DNA of 64,000 nt from Evansella halocellulosilytica (GTDB lineage Bacteria > Bacillota > Bacilli > Bacillales > Salisediminibacteriaceae), in assembly GCF_002335745.1 (NCBI RefSeq), contig NZ_NIST01000001.1, forward strand, positions 1,584,039 through 1,648,038, read 5' to 3'. Shown here piece after piece: positions 54,528-63,941 of this stretch (positions are counted from its first letter, which is position 1; every line of letters begins with the position of its first letter). Both the position numbers and the translations under genes were made by a program. The notes under the pieces were generated by a model. It was given only the letters and a program-made list of their open reading frames with translations, had not been told where the DNA came from and did not search any database.

Positions 54528-56138
54528 ATGAGCCAAACGATTTATAATATGACTTATGAAAAGGTACAAAAGAGCGGCCATTTTTTGTCGTTTACGCACA
54601 TTGAAGATAAACGGTTGAATGAGTCAGAGGTCGCACATCTTGAGATGAGAATGATGGAATCAAATCAGATTCCACATTTGCTGTCTCTTAGTTCAGAAGA
54701 GATGGATTTTAATATACGCCTTCAATATGATATTACCTCAAAGAAGACATTAAAGGATCTACTATTAAACCAATCTATTTCATCTTTTGAGTTTTATCAG
54801 TTGTTCATTAAAATAATAACGGTGCTTGAGCAAAGTAAATTGTACATGTTAAATGAAGACAAGTATATGATCAACCAAGACTTTCTTTATCTCGGTAAAG
54901 ACTTAAACGAACTGTATCTTATTTATTTACCAGTTAACTCGTTGGATAAAAAAGTTACGACTGTTGAAGAAATAAAAATCTTGATTGAACAAGCAGCAAA
55001 GAAAACTCAAGGTTTACAAGGTAGTGAATTAAAAAATATTAAGCAATATCTTCAAAATCCATCTTTTAGTTTAATAGGATTAAAAGAATTATTGATGGAG
55101 TTACAAAACTTGCGTCATCGACCAGAGGCAAGTTATTCGCCATATGCTTATAGTGATGAAGGTGATCTAAATGAACAAGTCGCCGGACATTCGCCACAGG
55201 GAATGAATCACATGCCTGGACAACAACCAGCTCCAAAAGAAGAGAAACCGAATGAGAATAAAGAGAATACAAAAAAATCGCAAGATAAGAAAAAGAAGAA
55301 GAGCCGTATTGCACAAATACCACCATTAACACAACGGCAAAAAGTCTATGTGTTTGCAGGTGGATTACTTACATTAACGGCTGTTTGGAAAATGTATGAG
55401 TGGATTCCAATTGGCTGGATGTTTTTGACAGGTCTAGCGTTAACAGGAATTATACTCGTTTCTATGGTTTATTTTATGTTCCTCCATTCCAAAGTAGTTG
55501 AGAATGTTCGAGCAAATCAAGAGGTTGCTGCGACGTCTGAATCAACGATAGATCGTAATAAACATCGTAATCAGGACAATCATCAGGCATTAGCTGCTAA
55601 GCCACCTGTTAGAGAACCTCATTCACATGCGATGAACGGATGGCAGCAAGAAGAATATGCACAGCCACAACAACGAGTAACGTATCAAAATGAAGAAAGT
55701 TTCGAAAAAAGCAGGGTTATGTCGGTTAATATAGAAGAAAGTAAGGAAGACGTAGATGATACAACCTTTCTCGCGGAAGAAGAGGATACGGTTTTCCTTG
55801 GAGATGATGAAGATGAAGCTGTCGAAAGCAAAGCGATACCATTGCCTCGCTTTGAGTTCGAGAAAGATGGTGAGCGTAAACAAGTAACGATTAATAAAAG
55901 TCACTTTCTCGTCGGACGCAATCCATCAAGCGTTGATTATGTGGAGGAAAGTGTCGGCGTATCAAGAGCTCACCTCGAATTTATTAAGATCGATGATCAA
56001 TATGGCATAAAAGACCTCGGATCAAAAAATGGTACAAAGTTAAATGAGCAGCCATTAGTCCCATATAAGATCTACTCCCTTGATCCTGGCGATACAATCA
56101 CATTAGGGAAAATCGAATATACGTTTCATTGGGAGTAA
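54528..56138 (+). CDS. FHA-domain membrane protein (DUF6382 + FHA)
   Basis: 536 residues from ATG 54528 (AAGGAGGA upstream). The N-terminal ~180 residues resemble DUF6382 (kinase-like, no catalytic motifs). Then come a polar Lys/Gln-rich linker, two membrane helices (about 268-310), an acidic stretch, and a C-terminal FHA domain with FLVGRNPSSVDY, VSRAHLEF and DLGSKNGTKLN. FHA binds phosphothreonine, so it probably reads the output of the kinase two genes downstream and links it to pilus assembly. Confidence 0.85.
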   Translation: MSQTIYNMTYEKVQKSGHFLSFTHIEDKRLNESEVAHLEMRMMESNQIPHLLSLSSEEMDFNIRLQYDITSKKTLKDLLLNQSISSFEFYQLFIKIITVLEQSKLYMLNEDKYMINQDFLYLGKDLNELYLIYLPVNSLDKKVTTVEEIKILIEQAAKKTQGLQGSELKNIKQYLQNPSFSLIGLKELLMELQNLRHRPEASYSPYAYSDEGDLNEQVAGHSPQGMNHMPGQQPAPKEEKPNENKENTKKSQDKKKKKSRIAQIPPLTQRQKVYVFAGGLLTLTAVWKMYEWIPIGWMFLTGLALTGIILVSMVYFMFLHSKVVENVRANQEVAATSESTIDRNKHRNQDNHQALAAKPPVREPHSHAMNGWQQEEYAQPQQRVTYQNEESFEKSRVMSVNIEESKEDVDDTTFLAEEEDTVFLGDDEDEAVESKAIPLPRFEFEKDGERKQVTINKSHFLVGRNPSSVDYVEESVGVSRAHLEFIKIDDQYGIKDLGSKNGTKLNEQPLVPYKIYSLDPGDTITLGKIEYTFHWE

Positions 56139-56144
56139 TTTAAT

Positions 56145-57089
56145 ATGAGGGAAAATCGAAAATGGCAAATAGGATTATCTACAGATGAGGGTCCTGTCAA
56201 AAAGAGGAATGAAGATGATTATGTAATTCAATTGTCTCACTCGAGCCGTGATGAGGATGTAGGTTTGTTTGCGATTGCAGATGGAATGGGTGGCTATGAG
56301 AAAGGAGATGAAGCAAGCCGAAAAGCTGTCACAATCTTAAGTGACTGGTGGGAAAAGCGAATTAAAAAGATGGTTTTAAAAGGAGCTTCGTATCCGGAGC
56401 TTGCTCAACAATTAGAAAGAATATTCCAAGAGATTAATGTAGAATTAAAGGGAATTGGTGATAAAGCAGGAACGACACTTTCTGTATTGTTGTTGAGTAG
56501 AGGGAAATACATGGTAATTCATGTAGGTGACAGCCGTATTTATAAATTAAAAGGGGCAAGCTTTGGCTTTGAAGATTTCCTTCGAAATAGAGGGTACACC
56601 GGAAAAAACACCTATTTAGAGGAACAGCAGACAGAAGATTTATATACGGAGATGGAAATGCTGCAGTTAACGCCTGACCACTCTTGGGTGGAAACACAAG
56701 TCAGAAAAGGTTTAATGACAAAAGAAGAGGCGAGAACACATCGTAAAAGAAATGTTCTCACGCAATGTCTCGGCGTTGTTGAAAAGATTACTCCTTTTAT
56801 CGATATCGGTGAATATGAAGCGAGTGATATATTCTTACTGTGCAGCGATGGGTTTCATAGCATGTTTTCGAATCAGGAAATAAGTGAGTCGATTCAAGGA
56901 ATTGGCCAAGAATCTCAAGATTTTCAAGAGATGACAGACTACCTTGTCAATTTGAGCAATTTTTCGGGAACGAGAGATAACATTACAGTCATGCTTGTTA
57001 GGGATCTATTTCATTTAAAAGAAGTAGATCATCAAAAGGATCATCCGTTATTATCATTCCTCAAGCGGTGGAGTAAAGTATATGAGTAA
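56145..57089 (+). CDS. PP2C-type Ser/Thr phosphatase
   Basis: 314 residues with PP2C metal motifs: 'KKRNEDDYVI', AIADGMGGYEKGD, AGTTLSVLLL, VIHVGDSRIYKL, FLLCSDGFHS and TRDNITVMLV. It should reverse kinase action on the FHA protein and others. Its stop overlaps the kinase start by 8 bp, so the two are translated together. Confidence 0.93.
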   Translation: MRENRKWQIGLSTDEGPVKKRNEDDYVIQLSHSSRDEDVGLFAIADGMGGYEKGDEASRKAVTILSDWWEKRIKKMVLKGASYPELAQQLERIFQEINVELKGIGDKAGTTLSVLLLSRGKYMVIHVGDSRIYKLKGASFGFEDFLRNRGYTGKNTYLEEQQTEDLYTEMEMLQLTPDHSWVETQVRKGLMTKEEARTHRKRNVLTQCLGVVEKITPFIDIGEYEASDIFLLCSDGFHSMFSNQEISESIQGIGQESQDFQEMTDYLVNLSNFSGTRDNITVMLVRDLFHLKEVDHQKDHPLLSFLKRWSKVYE

Positions 57090-58002
57090 GCAAGTCCGTA
57101 TATTTGAAGCAGGAGACCATTTATTTGATAAATATGAAGTCATTCAGGTCATTGGCTCCGGCGGCATGTCGACTGTCTATTTAGTCAAAGAGCTTGCAAA
57201 CCCAGAACAAAAATGGGCTGTTAAAGTAGCGAAGATGGAAAGAAAAATCTCCCAGAGGCTGGTTTCCGAAGCAAAACTGTTAAGTGAACTTGATCATCCG
57301 ATGCTTCCAAAAATTGCAGATTTCTTCTCATCAGATCATGATGAATACTTCTTTCTTGTTCAAGAATTTGTTAATGGGCAAACAGTCTATGATAAATTTG
57401 AAAAACAAGATGGGTTGATGAACGAAGCTGATGTGATTGAACTTGGTCTTCAATTATGTGAAGTTTTTCGATATTTACATACGCAAAGTCCGCCCGTCAT
57501 ATACAGGGACTTAAAGCCGTCGAACGTCATGATTTCGGACCGTAACGAAGTTAAACTAATTGACTTCGGAATAGCGAGAAGACACCATTCTGGTAAAGAA
57601 AAAGACACGTTAAGAATTGGTACAGTTGGCTTTGCAGCTCCAGAACAATTTGAAAAAAAGCAATCAGATGAACGGACAGATATCTTTTCATTAGGCGCTT
57701 TTATGTATTACTTACTTACAGGCGGTAAATATGTATACATTTCGCAAAAGCCGGTGCAAAGGTTCAGAAAGGGACTGTCTCGATCATTAAAGAAAAGTCT
57801 GAAACATATGGTGAGGTTAGCTCCTGACAAAAGGTTTCAGTCGATTATAGAAGTAGAACAATTATTACAAAAGGCTAAACGGGAATCTGAACGTCGACAG
57901 CAACGTTTTTTTCATAGTACGAAGTGGCTTATAACAAAGTATATTCTTTCAATAATGATGCTGATTAGTGTTTTAATATATATCATTCTTGACTACTTAT
58001 AG
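57082..58002 (+). CDS. membrane-anchored Ser/Thr protein kinase
   Basis: 306 residues of the Hanks-type fold: GSGGMSTVYLV, 'WAVKVAK', VIYRDLKPSNVMI, LIDFGIAR and GTVGFAAPEQF. One C-terminal membrane helix (about 281-303) has almost no extracellular part, so it does not carry PASTA sensor domains. It pairs with the PP2C gene. Its position at the end of the Tad operon points to phospho-control of the pilus. Confidence 0.94.
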   Translation: MSKQVRIFEAGDHLFDKYEVIQVIGSGGMSTVYLVKELANPEQKWAVKVAKMERKISQRLVSEAKLLSELDHPMLPKIADFFSSDHDEYFFLVQEFVNGQTVYDKFEKQDGLMNEADVIELGLQLCEVFRYLHTQSPPVIYRDLKPSNVMISDRNEVKLIDFGIARRHHSGKEKDTLRIGTVGFAAPEQFEKKQSDERTDIFSLGAFMYYLLTGGKYVYISQKPVQRFRKGLSRSLKKSLKHMVRLAPDKRFQSIIEVEQLLQKAKRESERRQQRFFHSTKWLITKYILSIMMLISVLIYIILDYL

Positions 58003-58016
58003 ATAGGGGAGATTTG

Positions 58017-58853
58017 ATGAATTGTAAGAAGTGCGGAAATGAATTGCAAGAAGGAGATAAGTTCTGCCAGCATTGTGGAGAACCTGTTCAAGAAAGCGAT
58101 GTACCCGGACAACCGGATGAAGAAACAGCTGCTTCTTTGACGTATGGTGATGAGATTGAGGTGTCTGAGCAAGCTGCAGAAGAGACAGAGAAGTCTCAAA
58201 CGAAACAAAAAGCAAATGAATATGTAGATAAAACAAAGGAAATTTCTTTAAACTATTGGACGTTTATTGTAGAAAATGTGAAAGCCCCAGCTAAACGCGG
58301 ACTGGAGAATAGAGCGAATGACTATGTTTTTGGATACATTAATATCGCAGTATTTGCATTATTTTTTGCTCTTGGAACGTATTTTCAATCACGGGCAGCG
58401 ATGTCAGGGTTATCGGCATTTCTAGGCGGAGGAGAAGTAAGCTTCTTTGAAACATTTTTCACGATTTTCCTTTATTCTGCCGCTTCATCTTTGATTGGAG
58501 TCGTCTTTATTTTTGCCGTCCTAAAGTTTATTATGAAGTCGGAAAATACATCGTTCCATGACGTGTTAGCTCGGTTTGGTGCTTTGTATACGTTACCGGT
58601 TGCGCTGTCCTTATTATTTTTCCTCATATCAATACCAGGCTTGTCAATGGTATTGTCACTCGTTATTTTACTCATGGTAGCTGGATTGCAAATTGCCTTA
58701 ATCGTTACGTTATATTCATTCAGCCAGCAATTAGAAACGACCTTTGATCCACTGTATGGGCTGTTTCTCGTTTATATCGGGTATGCTGTTTTTGTAGCAT
58801 TCACAGCAGACATTGTCGTTCAATACTTCCTAAGTGGATTACTTCCTTTTTAA
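58017..58853 (+). CDS. zinc-ribbon multi-pass membrane protein
   Basis: 278 residues. CKKCGNELQEGDKFCQHCGE is an N-terminal zinc ribbon, followed by an acidic linker and about five membrane helices of the YIP1-like type. Function unknown. It is the last gene of the kinase/phosphatase group, followed by a strong terminator. ATG 58017 is placed 6 bp after AGGGGA. Confidence 0.7.
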   Translation: MNCKKCGNELQEGDKFCQHCGEPVQESDVPGQPDEETAASLTYGDEIEVSEQAAEETEKSQTKQKANEYVDKTKEISLNYWTFIVENVKAPAKRGLENRANDYVFGYINIAVFALFFALGTYFQSRAAMSGLSAFLGGGEVSFFETFFTIFLYSAASSLIGVVFIFAVLKFIMKSENTSFHDVLARFGALYTLPVALSLLFFLISIPGLSMVLSLVILLMVAGLQIALIVTLYSFSQQLETTFDPLYGLFLVYIGYAVFVAFTADIVVQYFLSGLLPF

Positions 58854-58864
58854 TATGAAAGTTT

Positions 58865-58894
58865 AAAGCAGGCCGCGAAAACGGTCTGCTTTTT
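58865..58894 (+). terminator. terminator of the Tad/kinase operon
   Basis: Stem AAAGCAGGCCG/CGGTCTGCTTT with a 5-6 nt loop and a T5 run. Confidence 0.9.
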
Positions 58895-58988
58895 AAGTAA
58901 GACGGTACTCATCTATATGAATTCCCCAAAAAGACATATGGCAATGGTAAAATGATCAATAACAAGATACTTTGGGGGGATACGAGTG

Positions 58989-59693
58989 ATGAGACTTGAG
59001 CAATCATTAGATAAAATATGGTACCTTTCTAAAATCGGGTTCTTTGATTTTCTTCCTACAGGAGAAATTGAAAAATTCGATGCACTGATCGATCATAAAG
59101 TGATTAAAAAGAATACGATTATTCAAACTCCGGAAATGTCGGAGCAAAAGCTATATTTTATAAAAAAAGGTGCAGTGAGAATTTATGATATTCAGGAAGA
59201 TGGGAGAATGTTTACTCTAAGTTTGCTCGGTCCGTATAGTACGTATGGTTACTTAAGTTCTTTTTCATTAGGAACAGAAAATGTGTATATCGAAACGCTA
59301 TCTGATATTTATCTCTGCTCGTTAACAGAGGAGAATTTTAAGCTATTAACGAAATCTTATCCAAAAATTGTGTTTAACGCGATGGAGATTTTAACGAAAA
59401 GGTTAAAAGATAGAGAAAAAATGCTCCAAATGATCGCAACAGGAAGTGTGAAGCAACAGATTATTCATTTACTCATTTCAATGGCTGATACATACGGAAA
59501 AAAAGACCAAGCCTTTGTTGATATTCCAATCCCATTGTCACATCAAGAAATTGCAAATATGCTAGGCGTCACGAGGGAATCAGTCTCAACAAATATGCGT
59601 CGACTTAAATCTGAAGGATTGGTTCGAAACACAGGTAGAAAAACAATTGAAGTGAACCAGCAAGTGATCAATTGTTATGACAGGGAAATTTGA
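58989..59693 (+). CDS. Crp/Fnr family regulator
   Basis: 234 residues: a cyclic-nucleotide-binding-type beta barrel (LYFIKKGAVRIYDI, SLLGPYSTYGYLSSF), a dimer helix, and a C-terminal winged helix (LSHQEIANMLGVTRESVSTNMRRL). No cysteine cluster for an Fe-S centre is visible, so it is not a classical Fnr. Start ATG 58989, or GTG 58986, after GGGGGGA. Confidence 0.9.
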   Translation: MRLEQSLDKIWYLSKIGFFDFLPTGEIEKFDALIDHKVIKKNTIIQTPEMSEQKLYFIKKGAVRIYDIQEDGRMFTLSLLGPYSTYGYLSSFSLGTENVYIETLSDIYLCSLTEENFKLLTKSYPKIVFNAMEILTKRLKDREKMLQMIATGSVKQQIIHLLISMADTYGKKDQAFVDIPIPLSHQEIANMLGVTRESVSTNMRRLKSEGLVRNTGRKTIEVNQQVINCYDREI

Positions 59694-59785
59694 GGTGCGT
59701 GAAGTAGATTACAGAACATGAACGTGTGCCGTTGTATAATCGTCTCACATTATATATTCAATAATATGGTAAGAGGAGGGGCAAC

Positions 59786-59950
59786 GTGTCTTATAAGCTA
59801 AAGGATACGAACGTTCAGGAGCTTGATACCGAATGGGTTCATTTAATGAAAGAAGCGATGGACAGCGGCCTTAGTGTAGAAAAAGTACGTGAATTTTTAA
59901 GTCATTCGAGTAAAAACAAAAGCAAAATCATCCAAATCATTAGTAAATAA
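59786..59950 (+). CDS. SinI-like anti-repressor peptide
   Basis: 54 residues starting GTG (AGAGGAGGGG upstream). The segment LDTEWVHLMKEAMDSGLSVE followed by KVREFL matches the SinI dimerisation helices, which bind and inactivate SinR, the master biofilm/motility repressor. No sinR lies next to it here, so it would act on a SinR-like protein encoded elsewhere. It lies within about 1 kb of the Tad operon end, and surface attachment could be a common theme (inference). Confidence 0.8.
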   Translation: MSYKLKDTNVQELDTEWVHLMKEAMDSGLSVEKVREFLSHSSKNKSKIIQIISK

Positions 59951-60274
59951 GACAACGTTTATAAAAAGATAACAAATCTGTAATTACTTTATTGATGGTG
60001 TTTCACCATTTTATTTTTTGTTATAAAGTGGTGAAAAATGGGTTATTCCTGTTGGTGCAGTGTGTAAAGCGGACACTGAATTCGTTAAAGTGTTCAAAAA
60101 GCATGATGACGGCAGTGGAGCGGCCATCAGATCCATTAATAGTCAAATCATCCAGCCAATTTGCCCGTTTTAGGAGTCACAACGGATCGATGTCCTCCCA
60201 AGTCGGAAAAGTGTACCATTTCAAAGAAATAACGAATTCGATGTCCGCTCAAAGCTCCGATTGCCAGCACGATG
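59951..60274. other. intergenic stretch, possible decayed gene
   Basis: 324 bp with a hairpin GGTGTTTCACC near 59996-60006 and, downstream, a more GC-rich segment. On the minus strand this segment reads in one frame (SDIEFVISLKWYTFPTWED, then after a stop KRANWLDDLTINGSDGRS) without a start or a family I recognise. It looks like a worn gene fragment, but I cannot name it. Confidence 0.4.
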
Positions 60275-60838
60275 CTATTTCCGAAATTGATTCCTGTCGT
60301 CCTTTACACTTCTTCCATGATAAAACTGAATGTCTTCGTTCGATTCATTTTCTTTTGCTGTCAACTGACTCACTGAAATTTTATAAATAGCCATTTTACT
60401 TCCCATTGATGAAGTGTATTTTTCAACATGGCTTTTCGATAAAGCGGAATCATAATAATCGGGTACATATTTATCTAACATCACTTGCATCGATTTAGTA
60501 GCTTCGTCAATGTCTTGGACAAGTTCGACCTTGCCAAAGGCGACCACACTCATATAGGCTGTGTCGGTATGAGCTGGAATCGGCGAAACTAACGTACCGA
60601 ACTCTTCACTAATCGTAAAACAGACATGATTATTTTCATCGATCATCTCAATTTTCCTTCCCTCTGAAGCACCGTGAAAATAAAAGCTATTGTTCATCCA
60701 TACGTAATTTAATGGGATGACATAAGGCTGCTTTTTCGCAGATAAGCCTAAAAAACCTGTTTTTGCTTGAGCTAAAAACTGATTAATTTTCGCTTCATCC
60801 TTGCATTCTCTTTTCGCGTATCGAATCATAATAATCAT
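60275..60838 (-). CDS. pyridoxamine 5'-phosphate oxidase-like flavoprotein
   Basis: 187 residues with the split-barrel FMN-binding pattern ([45 protein letters not shown]). Such proteins are flavin oxidoreductases or resistance proteins (NimA-like). ATG 60838 follows GGAGGAGTG. It is divergent from the MocR regulator, about 110 bp apart, and is probably its target. Confidence 0.85.
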   Translation of the reverse strand: MIIMIRYAKRECKDEAKINQFLAQAKTGFLGLSAKKQPYVIPLNYVWMNNSFYFHGASEGRKIEMIDENNHVCFTISEEFGTLVSPIPAHTDTAYMSVVAFGKVELVQDIDEATKSMQVMLDKYVPDYYDSALSKSHVEKYTSSMGSKMAIYKISVSQLTAKENESNEDIQFYHGRSVKDDRNQFRK

Positions 60839-60949
60839 CACTCCTCCATTTTTTAGAAAATTGTTATAATGATTGTACGACGACATTGACCTCATCTAAA
60901 GGTACAGTTTTAAAGTAATTATTGAGGTCAGAAGGAGGAAGGATGAAGG

Positions 60950-62407
60950 ATGATTGAGTTAACACCGTTATTACATCGCGAAAGTAAAACACCTCTTTAT
61001 GCTCAACTATATTATTACATTAAAAAGGAAATTGAAACGGGAAACGTACCTTCGGGTGAGCTTTTACCTTCCATAAGACGGCTGTCGCTCCATCTGCAAA
61101 TTAGTAAAAACACAGTGGAAGGGGCTTATCAACAGTTATTAGCTGAAGGGTATATTGAAAGTATACCGCGAGTCGGACTAAAAGTTTTAAAATTAGAAGA
61201 GCCGTTTGCATCAAATACAGACAAGCGCATTTCGTCGTATGATAAGGTAACCGAACGGGAAAAACGGAAACCAGATCCTAAGTTGTCGGGAACAAAAATA
61301 TATGACTTTGTCTATGGTGATGTCGATGTTGAGCACTTCCCTAAACAGTGGTGGAAAAAATATATGCAAGAAGCGTTTGAAGACGAGACAGGTGACGTTT
61401 TCATGTATGGAGATCCGTTAGGGGATTTCGGGTTACGGGAAGAACTTTCTTCTTATTTGCTCCAATCTAGAGGGGTTCATTGTCACCCTGAACAAATTGT
61501 GATAACTCCTGGAACTCAGCATGCGATTAGCCTTCTCTGTCAATTACTTTCCTTGTACGGTCTGCCAGTTGCAATTGAAGAACCAGGGTATGATGGAGTT
61601 AGATCGGTTTTTATCAATCAAGGCTGTTCAATTGAACCGATCCCGTTAGAAAAAGACGGAATTGATTTGTCAATCTTGCATTCTAGTAAAGCAAATCTTG
61701 TATATGTCACCCCTTCTCATCAACTTCCACAAGGGATGATCTTACCGATTCAGAAAAGACTGGAGCTGCTTCAATGGGCAGAAAAAAATCGCGGGTATAT
61801 TTTAGAAGATGATTATGACAGTGAATTCCGATATCAAGGGCAACCGATCTCTGCTTTAAAAGCGTTGGATAAAAAAGAGAATGTCATTTATTTAGGAACG
61901 TTTTCAAAGTGCTTTTTACCAGCGGCACGTGTAAGCTATTTAGTTTTGCCTCCAAAACTTGCTGAAACATATAAAAAGAAGTTTCACAATTATAATCAAG
62001 CTTCCTCTCCGATTATCCAAAAAGCTCTTTATTTGTTTATGAAAAGCGGTGATTTCGAAAGGCATATTCGGAGAATGAAGAAGGTGTATCAAGCGAAGCA
62101 TCAGACGTTAATGAAATCTTTAAAGGAATCTTTTAACGACGAAATTGAAGTGATCGGTGAACGCTCAGGATTACATGTGTTAATGAAAGTAAAAGGAAAA
62201 AGTGAGCAACAGTTAATTGCCAAAGCGATGCATCATCAAGTGAAAGTCTACTCATTATCAAAGTTCTGCTATAGTTCTGTAACGGATTGTGCGATGATTA
62301 TGCTCGGTTTTGGAAAGCTTTCTGAAGAGGAAATTGCTGAAGGTGTTCGTCGGCTTCATAAAGCATGGATGAACGAATCAATTAGCGAAAAAGGAAGCAG
62401 AGAATGA
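60950..62407 (+). CDS. MocR/GabR-type regulator (GntR + aminotransferase)
   Basis: 485 residues. The N-terminal GntR winged helix (LLPSIRRLSLHLQISKNTV) is followed by a linker and a fold-type I aminotransferase domain with TPGTQHAISLL, the DDYDSEF motif and the PLP lysine region GTFSKCFLPAAR. MocR proteins use PLP or a PLP adduct as signal and often control the divergent neighbour, here a PNPOx-like gene. It overlaps the MBL gene by 4 bp. Confidence 0.92.
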   Translation: MIELTPLLHRESKTPLYAQLYYYIKKEIETGNVPSGELLPSIRRLSLHLQISKNTVEGAYQQLLAEGYIESIPRVGLKVLKLEEPFASNTDKRISSYDKVTEREKRKPDPKLSGTKIYDFVYGDVDVEHFPKQWWKKYMQEAFEDETGDVFMYGDPLGDFGLREELSSYLLQSRGVHCHPEQIVITPGTQHAISLLCQLLSLYGLPVAIEEPGYDGVRSVFINQGCSIEPIPLEKDGIDLSILHSSKANLVYVTPSHQLPQGMILPIQKRLELLQWAEKNRGYILEDDYDSEFRYQGQPISALKALDKKENVIYLGTFSKCFLPAARVSYLVLPPKLAETYKKKFHNYNQASSPIIQKALYLFMKSGDFERHIRRMKKVYQAKHQTLMKSLKESFNDEIEVIGERSGLHVLMKVKGKSEQQLIAKAMHHQVKVYSLSKFCYSSVTDCAMIMLGFGKLSEEEIAEGVRRLHKAWMNESISEKGSRE

Positions 62408-63216
62408 TGAATAAACATTTCGTTGATAACTGGTATAAGGTTGAACAAATCAACTCGACGACATTTGTCATCCATGAACCGCGATATTGGCAAAAAAACA
62501 ACCAGTACTTAATAATCGGCTCAGAGGCTGCCTTATTGTTTGATTCAGGATCTGGAAGAAGAAAAATGGCTCCGTTAATAGAGAAACTGACTAATAAGCC
62601 CGTTATTTTATTTAATTCTCATGCCCATTATGACCATATAGGGAATAACAATGAATTTTCAAACATAGCGATGACCAATCTTGCAATTAACAAACAGCAA
62701 ACTAAAGGTAATTTTTTTTCTCCGCAATGGAGCATTCGGCTATCACCGAAACGTTATTCCTTTCGAATTTCACACTGGTATGAGATACATGAATCGATCG
62801 ACTTAGGTGACAGAAAGCTCACGATTCTGCCGTTGCCAGGTCACTCAAAAGATCATGTTGGATTGATGGACGAGAAGAATGGCTATATGTTTGTAGCTGA
62901 TACACTTTATCACGCTCCGCTCATTGCAAACTTACCGACGGCGAATATCGTTGACTATTACACGAGTGCCAAACTATTAGATGATATTTATGAGAATCAC
63001 CAAATATTTGGAAATCATTACGCACATTCTCCATCAATTGGCCGGCAAGAGATACATGATTTGATCACGGTATGTGAACAAGCGACGGGCTATTCTCGTA
63101 GGTGGAAAGATTACGTAACTCCGTTTATCACATTTTCATATGGAACAATCAAAATGTATGTAAGTCACTCATCCTTAAATAAAGTTGATCAGGCTAGGAA
63201 AAAACAGTCTCATTAA
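62404..63216 (+). CDS. metallo-beta-lactamase-fold hydrolase
   Basis: 270 residues with the HxHxDH zinc motif in SHAHYDHIGN, a later LPLPGHSKDHVGL, and FVADTLYHAP as the third metal site. Substrate unknown; the fold covers thioesters, lactones and others. The ATGA overlap with the MocR gene shows a common operon. Confidence 0.88.
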   Translation: MMNKHFVDNWYKVEQINSTTFVIHEPRYWQKNNQYLIIGSEAALLFDSGSGRRKMAPLIEKLTNKPVILFNSHAHYDHIGNNNEFSNIAMTNLAINKQQTKGNFFSPQWSIRLSPKRYSFRISHWYEIHESIDLGDRKLTILPLPGHSKDHVGLMDEKNGYMFVADTLYHAPLIANLPTANIVDYYTSAKLLDDIYENHQIFGNHYAHSPSIGRQEIHDLITVCEQATGYSRRWKDYVTPFITFSYGTIKMYVSHSSLNKVDQARKKQSH

Positions 63217-63225
63217 AGCAAAAGA

Positions 63226-63265
63226 AGAATCCGCTTATCGTGATTGATAATCGGATTCTTTTTTA
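63226..63265 (+). terminator. terminator of the MocR/MBL operon
   Basis: AGAATCCG/CGGATTCT arms with inner TATC/GATA pairing and a T6 run. Confidence 0.9.
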
Positions 63266-63308
63266 TATTATAGTCTTTATAAACCGCTCGTTTTACGGAC
63301 CGATAGTT

Positions 63309-63415
63309 ATTATATTCTTTGTAAACCACAGGCTCTGCCAGTGTGAAAATAAACCTTTAAAGGTTGTATTCGTGAGATTTCTTTAAAAGTAACGAAATAG
63401 TTGGAAGGTATACTG
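63309..63415. repeat. dispersed 107-bp repeat, copy B
   Basis: Counterpart of 21822-21928, about 89% identical without gaps. It lies 18 bp before the left arm of the terminal inverted-repeat element. No gene is seen from 63266 to the end of the window. Confidence 0.85.
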
Positions 63416-63432
63416 CTTGCTTTCACCCCAGG

Positions 63433-63491
63433 GCACAAGTGCGACATCCGCTCTTACTTCACTTTGTTCGTATTCACGGTGTCTTCTTTGC
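63433..63491. repeat. inverted repeat, left arm
   Basis: About 59 bp starting GCACAAGTGCGACATC and ending TGTCTTCTTTGC, matching in inverse orientation the last 59 bases of the window. The first 16 bases and the last 12 are exact; the middle is diverged. Confidence 0.85.
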
Positions 63492-63492
63492 C

Positions 63493-63548
63493 ACGGACGA
63501 ACGGTTGAGCTACTTCGATCAAGCTCGAAGGGATCTCAACTCGTCCGT
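63493..63548. repeat. long interrupted hairpin inside the terminal element
   Basis: Nested arms ACGGACGA/TCGTCCGT, GTTGAG/CTCAAC and TTCGA/TCGAA around a short loop. The nested pairing suggests a folded RNA or cruciform rather than coding sequence. Confidence 0.7.
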
Positions 63549-63866
63549 TTTTCCGTAGGAAAGAGCTTTACTTCTTCGAAAATACACCGATTTGTCTCGA
63601 CGGATAATTGGCAGAGCCATACTAGTAGAGGAAGAGACAGTCCCAGTACCTTCCACCTTTTGATGACAACTTTATTTGCGTCATGTCATTTATTATCTTA
63701 AATGATGGATACGAAATGAACATAAATATCTTTGATAACAAAAGCCCATTCCCATTTAAATGAGATAAAAATGAGCTGAGATACAACTTCCCACAACGTT
63801 TTTTCTGCTATTAGTATGTCATTTAACTATCATCATGTACTCGAAAGAGCGCTAGGCGGTGACTCA

Positions 63867-63941
63867 GGCGGGAAAAGCAATCGTCGAAAATCCCCTAGGT
63901 GCATACAGTGTGGCACCTAGGAAGTTGAGGCATTGCCCGCC
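63867..63941. repeat. 75-nt stem-loop inside the terminal element
   Basis: GGCGGG...CCCGCC outer stem, GCAAT/ATTGC next, and CCTAGGTGC/GCACCTAGG as the inner 9-bp stem with a 10-nt loop. Confidence 0.75.

Noticed and set aside
59992-60390. 132-codon plus-strand frame after the SinI-like gene
   Set aside because: It runs into the antisense of the PNPOx-like gene and has no RBS; the underlying DNA looks like a decayed fragment on the other strand.
63417-63701. 94-codon open frame in the terminal element
   Set aside because: It overlaps inverted repeats and stem-loops, has no RBS and no protein-like pattern.
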